Source: Paramecium octaurelia (Eukaryota; Ciliophora; Oligohymenophorea; Peniculida; Parameciidae). Taken from it: a stretch of DNA of 64,000 bases. The stretch's first letter is position 1. The number at the start of each line of letters is the position of its first letter. The position numbers and the translations under genes were made by a program. The stretch spans positions 186,248-250,247 of the forward strand of contig CAJJDP010000121.1 of NCBI GenBank assembly GCA_905182995.1, read 5' to 3'. Positions 14,074-25,527 of this stretch are shown here, piece by piece. Under the pieces are notes generated by a model. That model saw only the letters and a list, made by a program, of their open reading frames with translations, was not told the origin of the DNA and did no database searches.

Positions 14074-15460
14074 ATGGATTAGACGAAGGAACAGATCTAA
14101 GAATACTTTAATGCTTTTGATAAGGATGGAAGTGGTTTCATAGATAAGGAAGAAATTAAGGAATTGGCAAAAAATGTAGGACTTGATTGGAGTGATCATA
14201 AGTTGGAGAAAGTGATACTTTATAATATTATAGATTATTTCAGCTCTTGATACAAATGGAGATGGAAAGATTTCATTTGAAGAATTTTACGAATACTTTT
14301 TATATGGTGAATAGAAAGACATGGATAAATTGATGGAGATGAAGTTTTAACATATAAAAAATGTTAAAACTCTTCAAAAATAAATAAGTTAAGATTATGG
14401 TATGATAATTTAATTTATAATCCTAGCACACATCCTTAACAAGAATAAAGAAGAAGGAAAACAATAATATTCTGTATCCTTGAATGTTGGAGATAAATCT
14501 AATTTAATTTACTCTGTAGAATTAGCACTTAGGATTGGTGAAGAGAATGTGAACTTTTCAGAGTCTCTTCTGAAATTCTTCGAAAAATTAGATGATAATG
14601 TAGAATATCTTTCTAATTTAGACTATTTAATTAGTTATTAGATACTAATGTTATAATCCTGAGGCAGTGAAAGAAAAGTTTGAAGAACTTTTCGAAGGAT
14701 TAATTGAAGTTGGTCTGAATATGTTGCCTCCTTAAATCTATGAGTATTTCATGCTATTCAGAAATGATTTAAAAATCGAATACGCCATGCCACCAGAGGA
14801 ATTATTGATACGAATCTATTTGGATAATTAAATTATAGATTAACTTTTTTTAGTTTATAGATAACTATCAGGAATGTTCATTTAGGAGGATACTTCAATA
14901 TTAGCCAGATTGAAGATTTGTAAAAGATTTATAGATAATTAGAAACTGTTGAAAAGCTTGGAGGTTCCGATGCGGATCTACTAAATAAGTTTGGCAGAGG
15001 ACTTTAAGCTGACTTTGATGTCACAACTTCAAGCTATCTTGTAAAATTGTTTTATTTATCATGACAGGTCGAATATGCCAGATAAATTTATTCTACTCTT
15101 TTGGAAAAATATCATGGCACTTAAAAGATGAAGTTGTTAGAACATCTAACACCATTCACTATGATTAACAACGCTAGATTAAAATTCCATTTCGAGACAT
15201 TTTAAGATTTTGTCGAGGAATTAGCTTCTCCTTTTTTATATCATTTCCAGTCATAAATGATGATAAATGCAGTTAAAAAAAAAACAGATAATGATTACGC
15301 TGAAAGGATTGAATAATTACCATTTGCTAATAGTCTCACAGAATTGTTAAAATCAGAAAAAAGAGGTATAATAAATATCTAAAATCAAGGACCAATTGAT
15401 TTTTCACTTATATCGAAAGAAGCCTCAATAACCCTTACAGATGCATCTAAGGTGGTTTGA
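14074..15460 (+). CDS. EF-hand protein with long C-terminal domain
   Basis: Two clear EF loops at the N-terminus: DKDGSGFIDKEE and DTNGDGKISFEE, separated by a short intron. About 370 residues without a recognised domain follow (LGGYFNISQIEDLQKIYRQL, PFANSLTELLKSEKR). A third intron of 27 nt near 15040 keeps frame. Two joins are unresolved: near 14640 the frame shifts by one, and at the T7 run 14845-14851 adding one T restores the frame. These look like indel errors. Calcium sensing is the likely role of the N-terminal pair. The stop lies 95 bp from the convergent SEC61 beta stop. Confidence 0.72.
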
Positions 15461-15555
15461 TTAATATAAATTGTAAAAATCAAGCACAACATTTATAAAA
15501 AATTATATCATTCCAAAGACATGTAAATAGATAAAATTACAATAATTAAAATATA

Positions 15556-15835
15556 TCAAGGCCCTTCAGTTGGAGTTTCTGCACCTCCTGATCTTAGTTT
15601 GCTGAAAATATGTAAGAGCACAACAATTCCCATATATACAAGACTGATTATTAATACAGTATTAGGTTAAACTTTTAGAGATGAGACATCGCCTGAATAA
15701 AAGTTTAATCCCGATTAACCTCCTGTTTCAGATGATTTTGATGCTAGATGATATTTAGCCAATTATCTTACGACTCTTGCCACCTCCTTGTCTTCTTTTT
15801 AATGCCTCCTTTATTAAATCCTTCTTTTCCGACAT
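15556..15835 (-). CDS. SEC61B: SEC61 beta, translocon subunit
   Basis: 83 residues in two exons (intron 15744-15771, 28 nt). The basic N-terminus contains GGGKSRSSKS, followed by the family signature GLNFYSGDVSSLKVQPNTV and one C-terminal membrane helix (LIISLVYMGIVVLLHIF). This is the order and length of Sec61 beta, the tail-anchored subunit of the ER protein-conducting channel. The antisense strand is also open, a common effect of having one stop codon. Confidence 0.93.
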
Positions 15836-16275
15836 TTTTTATTTTTATTAATATCAATAATGTGCACGTCGTTTAATTAATAAATGTATTAGAATTGATC
15901 ATTATAAAAATTAATATATTAATATATTTGTGAGCTAAGATTAATTATAAAAATCATTATCATTTAGATGCAATTACAAAACAAGATTATTTTTCAATTT
16001 GTGGATAACACTATATGAAAATAAGATCTTTATTATACTTCTTCACAAACACTTTTTCTTAAAGCATCATTTTCATAGTAACATTCATTATTTGCAATAT
16101 CAACATCAATGATCTCGAATTATACATTTGATAATCACATTTTGGAGAAATTAGAACATAAAAATTTTATAAAAGTTTATTTTTAATTTATTCAAAAACA
16201 TATTTTAACTATTACATAATCACATTAATCAGCCTATTCATAAACTTAAAGAACATAAGAATCAAAACATTAAAA
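15836..16275. other. Intergenic, 440 bp
   Basis: AT-rich sequence between the divergent SEC61 beta and CCCH-gene starts. I see no coding frame or RNA gene here; it should hold the promoters of both. Confidence 0.5.
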
Positions 16276-16958
16276 ATGTCATACCAGAATTTTGAAGTAT
16301 ATTTAAATGAAATTCTAAATAAAGATGGGTATTTTATTAACTTCTAACTTTTCTATTTTGAAGTTATTAGAAGCCTCATCAAAAGATATTTTGAAATAGT
16401 TTGTTAAATTTATCAGATTAAATGGGAAATATTATTAAAATAAAACTCTAAAGAAGGAGATTGAAAACAAAGAATATTATACAGGGTGAGAAGAAACAGA
16501 AAATTTGTTTTATTGGATAATTGATTAAAACAAGAGCAGTTGAATTTATAAAAGGAATTATAGAGCGCAGTCAAACTAAAGATTAAAAAAAGAAGACTTC
16601 TTTAATACGAAAATTTCAAGACTGTTCTTTATTGTAATTTAAAGAAATTTGACATTATAACAAATGTGATTTCGCACATGCATAGGTCTTAAATAATGGA
16701 TTCTAGAACAAGAAAAATCAATTCAAAGTGTCCCTTATTGAGTAAATAGATAAGAGTGATTTAAAGAAGGCAGAAATTCCAGAACATTATTTGAATAAAG
16801 GCAGCAAAGGATAGTATGGATTATTTGTGGAGCTGATTGATAAATAAAATAATGAAATTGTAAAATTGATAATAAAGTCATTTTTTAATTAAAATTTTAT
16901 GAATTCCTTTAGTGAGGTCTTGATGGAGTGTTTTCGGTATCAGTTTTTTATCCCTTGA
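16276..16958 (+). CDS. CCCH zinc-finger protein, interrupted frame
   Basis: The recognisable part is frame 16422-16958: a helix-rich region, then CSLLQFKEI, an in-frame TGA at 16650-16652, then HYNKCDFAH. Spacing C-x8-[TGA]-x4-C-x3-H fits a CCCH RNA-binding finger whose second cysteine is replaced by the stop codon. No intron can remove this TGA. Upstream, LNGKYYQNKT...EYYTG joins this frame if one G of the GGG at 16484-16486 is dropped, and MSYQNFEVYL at 16276 is the likely start. The gene is either damaged or affected by sequencing errors. The 3' end overlaps the convergent gene by 81 bp. Confidence 0.5.
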
Positions 16959-17459
16959 TGCCTTTTTTTGATTTTCTATAATATTACTTTGAAATGTTTA
17001 TAAGTAATTTATATCGTCCACTTATATCAACTTATAAACATCTCCATTAAGTTCTTCGATAGGTTCATTACAATTATCCTTATTATTCCTTTATTCTTGC
17101 TCAGAATCCTTTTGGTTTTAGTGGTCATTTTGGTATATATCAGTTTGAATGTAGGTGATTTCTGGTTATTATTAGATAGTATGGTTCAACTGAATTTGGA
17201 CTCTAGCAAAATTAGGTAATTCATTAGCTAAAGGGTTTTGAAGAAATTGTGGATTATATTCTTCTTCTATAGAAAAATTAGTTCCTCTTTTACAGAAGTT
17301 TGAGATGGCTTCTGAGTCAAGGCAGGTTTCCAAACTTAAGTAAAATTCGTCAGAGTTTTAAGATTTGGATTGACATTTTCGTTAAAGAGGTTTAATAAAT
17401 TTTCTTTGGGTATATTCTATCACCTGTTTTTTTTATAATTAAAAGGTTTCTTCCTACAT
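16878..17459 (-). CDS. Uncharacterised protein, 193 residues
   Basis: Single uninterrupted frame from ATG 17459 to TGA 16880-16878. Contains a mixed N-terminal half (KRGTNFSIEEEYNPQFLQNP, CLDSEAISNFC) and a Q/N/D-rich C-terminal half. No domain recognised. Its last 80 bases overlap the opposite-strand CCCH gene, so one of the two 3' ends is probably mis-drawn. Confidence 0.55.
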
Positions 17460-17546
17460 TTAAAATATTACTAATCTAACTATTTAATTTATATATAATA
17501 TATATTTTATGCGGTAAGAGAAAAAATAATAAAAATGCAGTAATAA

Positions 17547-20294
17547 TCATACAACAGGAATATTTTTTAAACTTTTAGAAAATTTCTTAACAGCCTTGAG
17601 TACTAAAATGGCTGTTTTAATCTAGAAAGATTAAGATCAATATAAATACTCTGGCAGGTTTACGAATGTAATTTTACATTTTTTTAGTTCTTCTGTCCAA
17701 CCTAAAAATTCTTTGTTGTTCAAAAGTTAACACATTTCTATTTTAGGTTTTAGTGAAGAAATTAGAGATTTCTGCCACTCCTAATTCATAACAATAATAT
17801 TAAGCATAAGCAATAAGTTCTTCTTCACCAAAAGTTTAAGAATTTAAAGAAACATCAGTCATAATTTTGGCTTTCTATTTTTAATATTGAGGTATAATTT
17901 TAGATATATTGCTTTCTGGATAATAGATATGATATTCATGATATTTTTCAAAATTAGGGATGGATGAGAATTCCTTCCATTCTTTTTTACGTGACAATGA
18001 TATTTTCTTATGGAAATCTTCTAAATATTTATTAATCCTATCCAGAGCAACTTTATCGAATTGATCATCTTCTGATCCGCATGAAATTGTTAGTTTTCCC
18101 ATGGGATCACGACGGATGATAGTAGTAACTTTATTTACGGTTCTGATTTTACGTCCAATAGATTCAGTACTACGACCGATAAAGTCAATTTTACGATGTT
18201 TCAGTCTCACTGAAGATTTGAATCTGCGATCAAAATTGTCTAATCTATTGATTTGATTAATGGCATTTTGATCGTCTCCTTCAGTTTATATACTTTGAAC
18301 TTCTGATTACTCAATGCTTATTAACATGTGAGATTTGTGTTCTTAATAATATTGTATCTTCTTTTCAGTGTTCATAAACTTATCCTAAACACGAGATATT
18401 AGATTGTGATGAAATCGAGCATTAAAATCTAATCGATCCTTTCTTACAAAGGAAGACTATTAAACATGCTTTACTTATTATAAGAATGCCAAATAGTGTG
18501 ATGCCTATCTAATATCAATCAATTAATTTACACTTAGAAGTGCAAAGACGGGCAATCTCTGGCAATATGATCATCCATCTAACACATATAACATCTTATG
18601 CTTATGGCACTATAATCTTTATCAAAAACTATTTTGTGTCTGATTTTAAAGTAAGTTTAAACATCATTACTATGAGATCTTGCTAACTTGAGAAAATCAC
18701 TTGAGTTTATAATGAAGATATTAGAGAAATCAACACTCTTAGTGCTGGCAGTTCGTTTTTATCCAGAATAGAAACTGATTTCTCCAAAGAATTCATTCTT
18801 GCCTTTTTTATCTACTGAGATATTTGTTTTCTGAAAGTAGATGTCCACTTCTCCAGATTAGATCATAAATATGTCATATGATTCTTATTAAGATTCATCA
18901 AATATGATTTCCTAAGGACAGAACACCTTCTCTTTCATTATTGGCATCACTTACAATACCAAAAAGTCATAGGAATGATTTGACCAAAAGATATCCAAAT
19001 ACCCAAATAATTTACCATTCACTTATTCTTACAACTCTTTTGATAAATCCACTGACAAGGCTCCAGTTATCTATTATAAAACTACTCCTCCATTCCTATC
19101 CCACACATATTCCAAATATTTTCTAATTTTGTTCTGAAGTGTCTCAGGAATCTTGGCTTTTTTCATATATTTATTTACTTAACTCAGCTTATCTTTAGTT
19201 TGACTTGACTTCTCACTTATTTTTTATAATGCAAACCCAATTGAATTCATTGTGAAAGCAAAACCACCACAAGCAATTAATAATAAAAAAATACCAAGAA
19301 ACCTTTCAGTTGGATTCAATGGACTTATGTCTCCATATCCAACTGTTGTCATTGTTGTCACTCCCCAATACAATGAATTTATATATCTGATATACCAATC
19401 AGCATCGTATAAATCTCCCAACCATGAAATATTCTTATCCTCCTATTATGCAGTAAAGTGGAATATGCAACCTAAAAGATGTGCAAAAAATAACACAAAC
19501 AAAAACAACTTGCCAAATGTTAATATTGCTGCCAATATTGAATTCAATTAGAGTATCTCATTAAATTTATCCATAATTTTCTTCAATTTGGCCAATCTCA
19601 GTAATTTTAATATCTTTATGAATCTCAAAAACTTCAGTAATCTCAATAGTTTTGCACTCTGGATAAAATTTGATGATTCATCCAATATTATATCATATGG
19701 GAATGTTGTTGTGAAATCTACCCAAAACCAAAATTAAACATAATCCTTTATTATTGCATTCCTATTCATCTTTAATAATCCATCTTCAAAAATACCAGTA
19801 TTGAAATTCAATAGGATATCAAAAGCAAAGATTCCTGTAGACACTCTTGAAAATTCTACACTCACATCAATCTCAAAACTTATTTATAAAGGAATGCTTA
19901 TCATCTCATACATCACTAATCCAAGACATAATAAATCCCACATCATTTTCAATGACCCATCAGGACTTAAAATATATGGTTTTTCTATAGTAAATCCTTT
20001 AATTATTTTTTTCAATAATCCTCTTAGACGCAATTAAAATTTCTCCCAATTAAACTCCACATATGATATTGCACTTGATCTTCTCTAAACAAAAATCATT
20101 CCCATACTCTTTCTCCAATTAAGTTTTTTCTTTGTTTTCTAAAGTACTTTAAATTCCTTCTTCTATTCCTTAATTTCCTCTTCATCTGAGTTCTCACTCA
20201 ACACCAATTTGTCTCCTAAGAAATGATACTCTTTGCCTTCCAATACCTAGAGACTTTGATTGTTTGCCTGCTCTATATACTATCTATGAAGCAT
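17547..20294 (-). CDS. Voltage-gated K+ channel with cyclic-nucleotide-binding domain and zinc knuckle
   Basis: 898 residues, two introns (18509-18531, 23 nt; 17622-17649, 28 nt). Six membrane segments: S1 near SLKMMWDLLCLGLVMYEM, an S4 with spaced basic residues (LLRLLKFLRFIKILKLLRL), and pore helix with filter TMTTVGYGD. S6 (FLLLIACGGFAFTMNSIGF) leads to a C-linker and a cNMP fold (IMKEKVFCPQEIIF, GEVDIYF, FFGEISFYSG). The GYGD filter makes it K+ selective, as in EAG/HCN relatives. After the cNMP fold there is CYMCQMDDHIARDC, a CCHC zinc knuckle, unusual in a channel, and a long basic tail. Paramecium has many such channels controlling ciliary excitability. Confidence 0.93.
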
Positions 20295-20472
20295 TAGTAT
20301 TTAATTATAAATATATATATATACATGACAATATTTTCAAATAATTTAGCTTATCAAAACTTAAAAGTAATTTGACGTCTTTTTAATTAAAAAATAAATC
20401 AATACATAATAATTATTTAAAAATCTTTGTACTTGAATAACATAATTATTTTTTCATTTAATCAATCAAAAG

Positions 20473-22330
20473 TCATTCTTATTGATTCTAATTCATTTAT
20501 TGAAAGCATTATAATTAATAATAATAGTTTTGTGCTTATTAATTTCCTTAATCTTGAGGCTACAAAGATTTTTAAAAAGCAAACTACTACTATTAATGCT
20601 AGGATGACTATTACAATTAAGGAGAAATGATCTACTATTGCAATTAATACATCATCATAGTTTATTATAAAAGCATTGCTTAGTATTATTGAAATTCAAT
20701 AGGAGATTTAAATTATTACTATTATTATTATTATTATTATGAAAACCATTAATTTTATTATGCCATCAGCTGTTATTACTACAAATATTATTGATATTGC
20801 ATTTAATTTGAATTCATTTTTTATTTTTATTCATATATTTATTAAAGCTATTTATTCTTTTCTTATAATTTGGTAGGTTTAGTAGTTTCATTCGAATTGA
20901 CCTTTTAAGCAAACCTTTTGACATTGTAATTCGATAGAGAAAACTTTAATACTATCTAGCCATGGTGATTGAGAAAATGACTATCATGCAATCTGTTCAG
21001 TAATGCTATAAATTCATTTCTATATTCAATGGATAAATATTCATAGAGTCTTTATATAGGATAATTAGCATATTGATCATTAACCAATTTTCGAAATGAA
21101 CTATGAATATTAAGTATATGTTATACCTTTCTGAAACCGAAACCTCTTCTTCCCATAACTTCTATCTCCATTATTATCCAGCATAGACTATTGCCTTTTC
21201 TGCCACATTACTACCATACTTATCCATTGACATGGACACAAAGTCCTTAATTAGGAAATCATCTAATAAGATTCTTTTGTGAATTTCTTAACCTCTCTCC
21301 AAAATTTACTGAATGATGTAATTAGCATATTATCTTCTTATGAGACATGAGGAGTTTTGTATGGTTCTCATAATTATTTAATTAGCCTTCGATTTTGTAT
21401 TTTAATCAATCAATTTGGGAAAAATATCGATAATTTTATTAACAAGCAAACAGCCATATTAATCAGTTGATAATTCTAAAGAATATTCATTTTGATTTAA
21501 AATCTAGTAATTATTAATTAATTTACATATTTATCAAAGATTCTTAAAAGTTAGTCTAAATTGTGTTCTTCGAAAACGTCTAAACTTTTTTAATATAATT
21601 GATTTCCAATTTTATCTGTGTATAATCGTCTTGTAAAATTGTTCTCCTCCAGAATGAAATTGATATATTTTTAATATTGAGATCTAGATTCTGTTGAATA
21701 CAAGGACATAATCTCAAATCCCTTCTAAATAACCTTGCAAGCATGAAGATCAGTGACTAATTTCTTGATGAAAGCAAACATTTAATCTAAGATAATGTTT
21801 CTAAAATTAATTGGTCCTTATCATGATATTAATCGATACCTATTTCTATTATTTTCTCCAATATGTAATGCTAATACTTGTCTAAACTGAGATTTATAAT
21901 GTTATTTTTTATATAAGTGTTAAAGACATATTCCCTTTCTTTATTATTGGCTTACTCGTATTCTTATTACATTCTCCTTGAATTCTTTGTGAGCTTTTCG
22001 TGGCTCAAATATGAGGACCTAAGATTTTTAAATTTGATAACGTCTACATGTCTGTCTAGAAAGCTTGGATCAATTAGGGTCGATAATTGTCAGTCAGTAA
22101 AACACCCTAGAGTTGCTTATTCAAAGATTCGAATTCATCATCTTGTATAAGATTATTATTATTCTACCATCTTAATTGAGATGATCCTCAAAAAGTTAAG
22201 AACAAAGGACTTTAGATGAAATAGTGTTATCGAATAGACTTGGGGTTGCTGTGGAATCACTTTTGCTTGGATTACACTGATGAAATTCGTCTAAGTCTGA
22301 ATTAAATTCGATTGGGATTTGATTTAACAT
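20473..22330 (-). CDS. Pumilio (PUF) RNA-binding protein with poly-Q tail
   Basis: The centre carries PUF helical repeats: MFAFIKKLVTDLHACKVIQK, DKIGNQLYQKSLDV, QYGCLLVNKIIDIFPKL, SMDKYGSNVAEKAIVYA, QYANYPIQRLYEYL and NHHGQIVLKFSL. PUF proteins bind UGUA-type sites in 3' UTRs and repress or stabilise mRNAs. The acidic N-terminus starts MLNQIPIEFNSDLDEF. The reading runs uninterrupted from the last repeat into a 115-residue Gln-rich tail (20473-20817) with a run of nine Q encoded by TAA/TAG. At least four introns are needed (26 nt after the acidic exon, 23 nt at the KY|ILN junction, 26 nt near 21130, one near 21790); exon joins between 21990 and 22150 are uncertain. Confidence 0.82.
20714..20742 (-). 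repeat. Trinucleotide run encoding poly-Q
   Basis: A TTA/CTA run on the plus strand, read on the minus strand as consecutive TAA and TAG codons. In the ciliate code this is nine glutamines inside the PUF protein tail. It is also a microsatellite and could vary between strains. Confidence 0.85.
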
Positions 22331-22498
22331 TTAATTAATAATAAAATAACATCATCTCATTGATTATTAATTTGACACTATATTTTAATAACATTTCTTT
22401 GGTTAATCTAATTTTAAATGTTCTTTCTAACATTACGCATCATGCCTATTTTAACAATATCTAGTGCTTCACTTTTATAGTTTAATAAATAATTAATA

Positions 22499-22957
22499 AT
22501 GAATCTTGAGCAATTCATATCAACTGAAGATGATTGGGCTCATTAATCATATCATGAAAATGATGACTTCGAATTTTCATGTTCCCCTATCATGTTTGGT
22601 CGTCCATCTAACAAAAATAAAAATGAGTTTGAATTAGACAAAGAGGACTACTTTATAGATGCTCCCAAACTTGAAGAACAAACAGATGAACCTGATTTTA
22701 ATCAACTTTTAAATACACCATCTGTTCCGATAAAAAAGAGGTAAATTAGGAAGAATAGAAAACTTAAAAATAACTCAATCGCTACTCTCTACAAAAGGAT
22801 ACTCTCCGAAATTATTAATGATTCTTCATCTTAAGCTGAAATTCAGAAATAATTAGAACATTGCTAAAGAATGAAATCTCTTATTGATGGATTAGAAAAG
22901 ACATTGGTAAATGTGAAATCCTTGCTTGTTCACAAACTTAAATAGAAAAACTAATGA
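22499..22957 (+). CDS. Small acidic-then-basic protein, 152 residues
   Basis: One exon, MNLEQFISTEDDWAHQ...QKN. The first half is acidic (FELDKEDYFIDAPKLEEQ). A basic patch KKRQIRKNRKLKNN follows, then a heptad-patterned helix (AEIQKQLEHCQRMKSLIDGL) resembling a leucine-zipper layout: basic region plus coiled coil, as in bZIP factors. That similarity is my inference from pattern only. An in-frame ATG at 22442 would add 19 residues. Confidence 0.6.
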
Positions 22958-23366
22958 TCTAGTTTAATTACCTAGTTTTCAATCTGAGTTATCAATATAA
23001 CTAATTCAAATAAGTAAAATAAACTTTTGTTTGTTCTCTTTTTCAAACCCAATTATTAATGAAAAAAACTCTATTTCTAAATTAGATATCCCTAATCTCA
23101 TTCTATTTATATTATCCCCCTTGTTCTCAACCTTTTTTTTATTAATTGCTTTTGTTAGTCGTTATTCATTCATTTTAATTTATCACACATATGAACCCAA
23201 TTCAATTTTGGACTTCATAAGAATAGAACTGAAAATATGAGTCTGATAAGAGACAATTCCAAAACCATTGATTTTAAGACCCTTCTCATTTCAAGGAATA
23301 AAAATGAATTTCTTTAAAAAAATAAAGTTATAAAGTTTTAACAAATATTAAAGTAAGAGTATATAT
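22958..23366. other. Intergenic with a hydrophobic open frame
   Basis: A plus-strand frame at 23031-23240 could encode about 69 hydrophobic residues (LILFILSPLFSTFFLLIAF) but lacks a clear ATG and has no supporting signature. I do not call a gene. The region separates the bZIP-like gene from the convergent MORN gene. Confidence 0.35.
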
Positions 23367-24334
23367 TCATTAATAATTATATGAGTTTAGAAACCATCCA
23401 TCTGGAATGAGTTGATAATCTAATTCTTCTGAACTGTTAATCAATTACCCATCTTACCAATTTCCAAATTTCTTTTTCCCATCCTTACTTATCATCAATC
23501 CTTTTCCATGCTATTTACCATCTAACCAATATCCCTAATATTGTCGACCATCTGGCCAATAAAATATTCCAAATCCACTTTTTTTATCATATTTATACTC
23601 ACCATCGTAATACTTCCCATCCTTCCATTTATACAGACCTCTGCCATGCATTTAATTTTTAGACCATTAACCTAAATAACACTAATTGCAAATAAAATTC
23701 ATAAATTACCCTACCATCTAACCATTCATACTTTCCAACTCCTGAAATCATATTATCTACCCATTACCCTTCATAAACACTTTATTAAATCCATTTATAA
23801 TAACCACGCCCATTCTTCTTTCCATTTTTGAATTCTCCTTCATATACTGATCCATCTAACCACAGTTCTTTGCCTTTCCCATCAGGTTTTCCTGCTTTGA
23901 AATCTCCTGTATATGTTGGACCTCGTTTGTAGATGCACTTTCCTTAACCTTCCAAAAGATTGTCTATAAAGTTTCCCTCATAAACATCGCCATTGAGAGC
24001 AGTCAATTGACCATGACCATTTGCTTTACCATTTACAATAGGTCCTATGTAGGTTGAACCATCTTGGAGATTCAATTAAGTCTAGACGTTGTCGACTTCA
24101 TCCTTTCCTTAATTTGAAAACAATGTATTATATTGTTCTTTGTAAAAAGTGGATGAGTTAGATTTGTTGTCTAATGAAGGAGGCTTTTCTAAGAATAAAA
24201 ACTAAATTACATGGTTTTTTTTCATCAACTTCATCATATTCTGGATCAGAATCTGAACTAAATTAATCATTTCTATTGACTTCATCACTTTTTATTCCAT
24301 TGGTTAATTAACATTTATCACATTGTTATCCCAT
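23367..24334 (-). CDS. MORN-repeat protein, putatively acylated (minus member of pair)
   Basis: 305 residues; introns 24189-24210 (22 nt) and 23682-23709 (28 nt). The N-terminus MGQQCDKCQL offers a myristoylation glycine and nearby cysteines. An acidic linker precedes about nine MORN repeats ([84 protein letters not shown]). It likely tethers partners at the cortex or cilium. Starts 56 bp from the divergent MORN gene at 24391, a related protein. Confidence 0.9.
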
Positions 24335-24390
24335 TTTTAATTATGATCTAATTCTCAAATGACTAGATTTACTTAATTTATAATAATTAA
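24335..24390. promoter_or_regulatory. 56-bp bidirectional promoter between MORN genes
   Basis: The two divergent MORN genes start at 24334 (-) and 24391 (+), leaving 56 AT-rich bases that must hold both promoters and 5' UTRs. No specific element is recognised. Confidence 0.6.
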
Positions 24391-25508
24391 ATGGGGAATG
24401 CAAGTACTTGTTGTTCACATCCTGTTATACAAAACAAAGAAGCTATAAATACTTAATAAAAGATTATGATAGTGAATGAAGAGTGTGATGTTCGTGAATG
24501 GGAAGCAGATGATTTTGTAAAGATTGGTCTTTGTAAATCAATTAAATATTTTTGATTCAGAAAGTCATCCAGTAAAAGAGCACAAGCTTTTTGATTAACC
24601 ATCAGTCATTAGAAGAATGGAAAGTGTTGAAGGACCTAAATTAGGAGAACGTTTGGAAGTATTTCCAGAAATCGAAAATCAAATTGTGCGAACTGTTTTA
24701 GCTTAATTAACTCCCTTGTTAATACCACAAGATATGGAAAGAGGTGAAGAAAATCCTCCAATCAAATTTGACAATAATTTCATTTATCATGGAGAATGGA
24801 AAGATAGTCAAAAGCATGGATATGGGAAATTGTTGTGGCCAGATGGAAGTTATTATGAAGGAGGATTTGCAAATGATGAAACATCTGGGTTTGGAAGATT
24901 AATTCATTCTTTTGGTGATTATTATGAAGGAAGTTGGAAACATGACTAAGCCAATGGTTATGGCAAATATCACAGGTACAGAAACTAAGCAACATATGAA
25001 GGCAATTGGGTCAATGATAAACAGTAAGGTTAAGGCAAAGAAACATGGCAAGATGGATCTTCATATGAAGGAGAATATTGTAATGGAAAAAAATAAGGAA
25101 GGGGGATCTTTAAATGGGGCAATGGCAATATGTATATAGGAGATTTCAAAAATAACAAAATGGATGGATAAGGAGTTTATTATTGGAAGAGTGGTAAAGT
25201 ATATGATGGGGAATGGAAAGAAAATAGAATGGATGGAGAAGGAGTAATTTAATTAATTCTACATATAATAGTAATTCAATTGGCCAGATGGTAGGAAATA
25301 CAAAGGAGGATATAAGAATGATCTTAAAGAAGGTTATGGAGTATTCGAATGGTCAGATGGACGCTACTACAAGGGAGAATGGAAATAAGGCAAATAACAT
25401 GGCAAGGGAGTACTCAGAATGGATTAAACTAAGGAAATTGCTGCTGAATGGTCAAATGGCAAAATGCTTACTGAAAAATAAATGGAATAATAAAATACAG
25501 GGTCATGA
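24391..25508 (+). CDS. MORN-repeat protein, putatively acylated (plus member of pair)
   Basis: 353 residues; introns 24533-24560 (28 nt) and 25244-25271 (28 nt). N-terminus [10 protein letters not shown] is a strong myristoylation plus palmitoylation pattern. After a 100-residue linker there are nine to ten MORN repeats beginning [16 protein letters not shown] and ending [16 protein letters not shown]. Same design as its divergent neighbour, so the pair probably arose by inverted duplication. Membrane-attached scaffold is the best guess. Confidence 0.92.
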
Positions 25509-25527
25509 TACTTTTTTATATATAAAA

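Noticed and set aside
14074..15751. Extension of the EF-hand gene past 15460 through a plus frame to 15751
   Set aside because: The same DNA on the minus strand is a full-length SEC61 beta with a 28-nt intron and conserved signature, so the plus frame is antisense openness.
20473..20817. Separate small Q-rich gene starting at 20817
   Set aside because: The upstream PUF reading frame runs into it with no stop, so it is the C-terminal tail of that protein.
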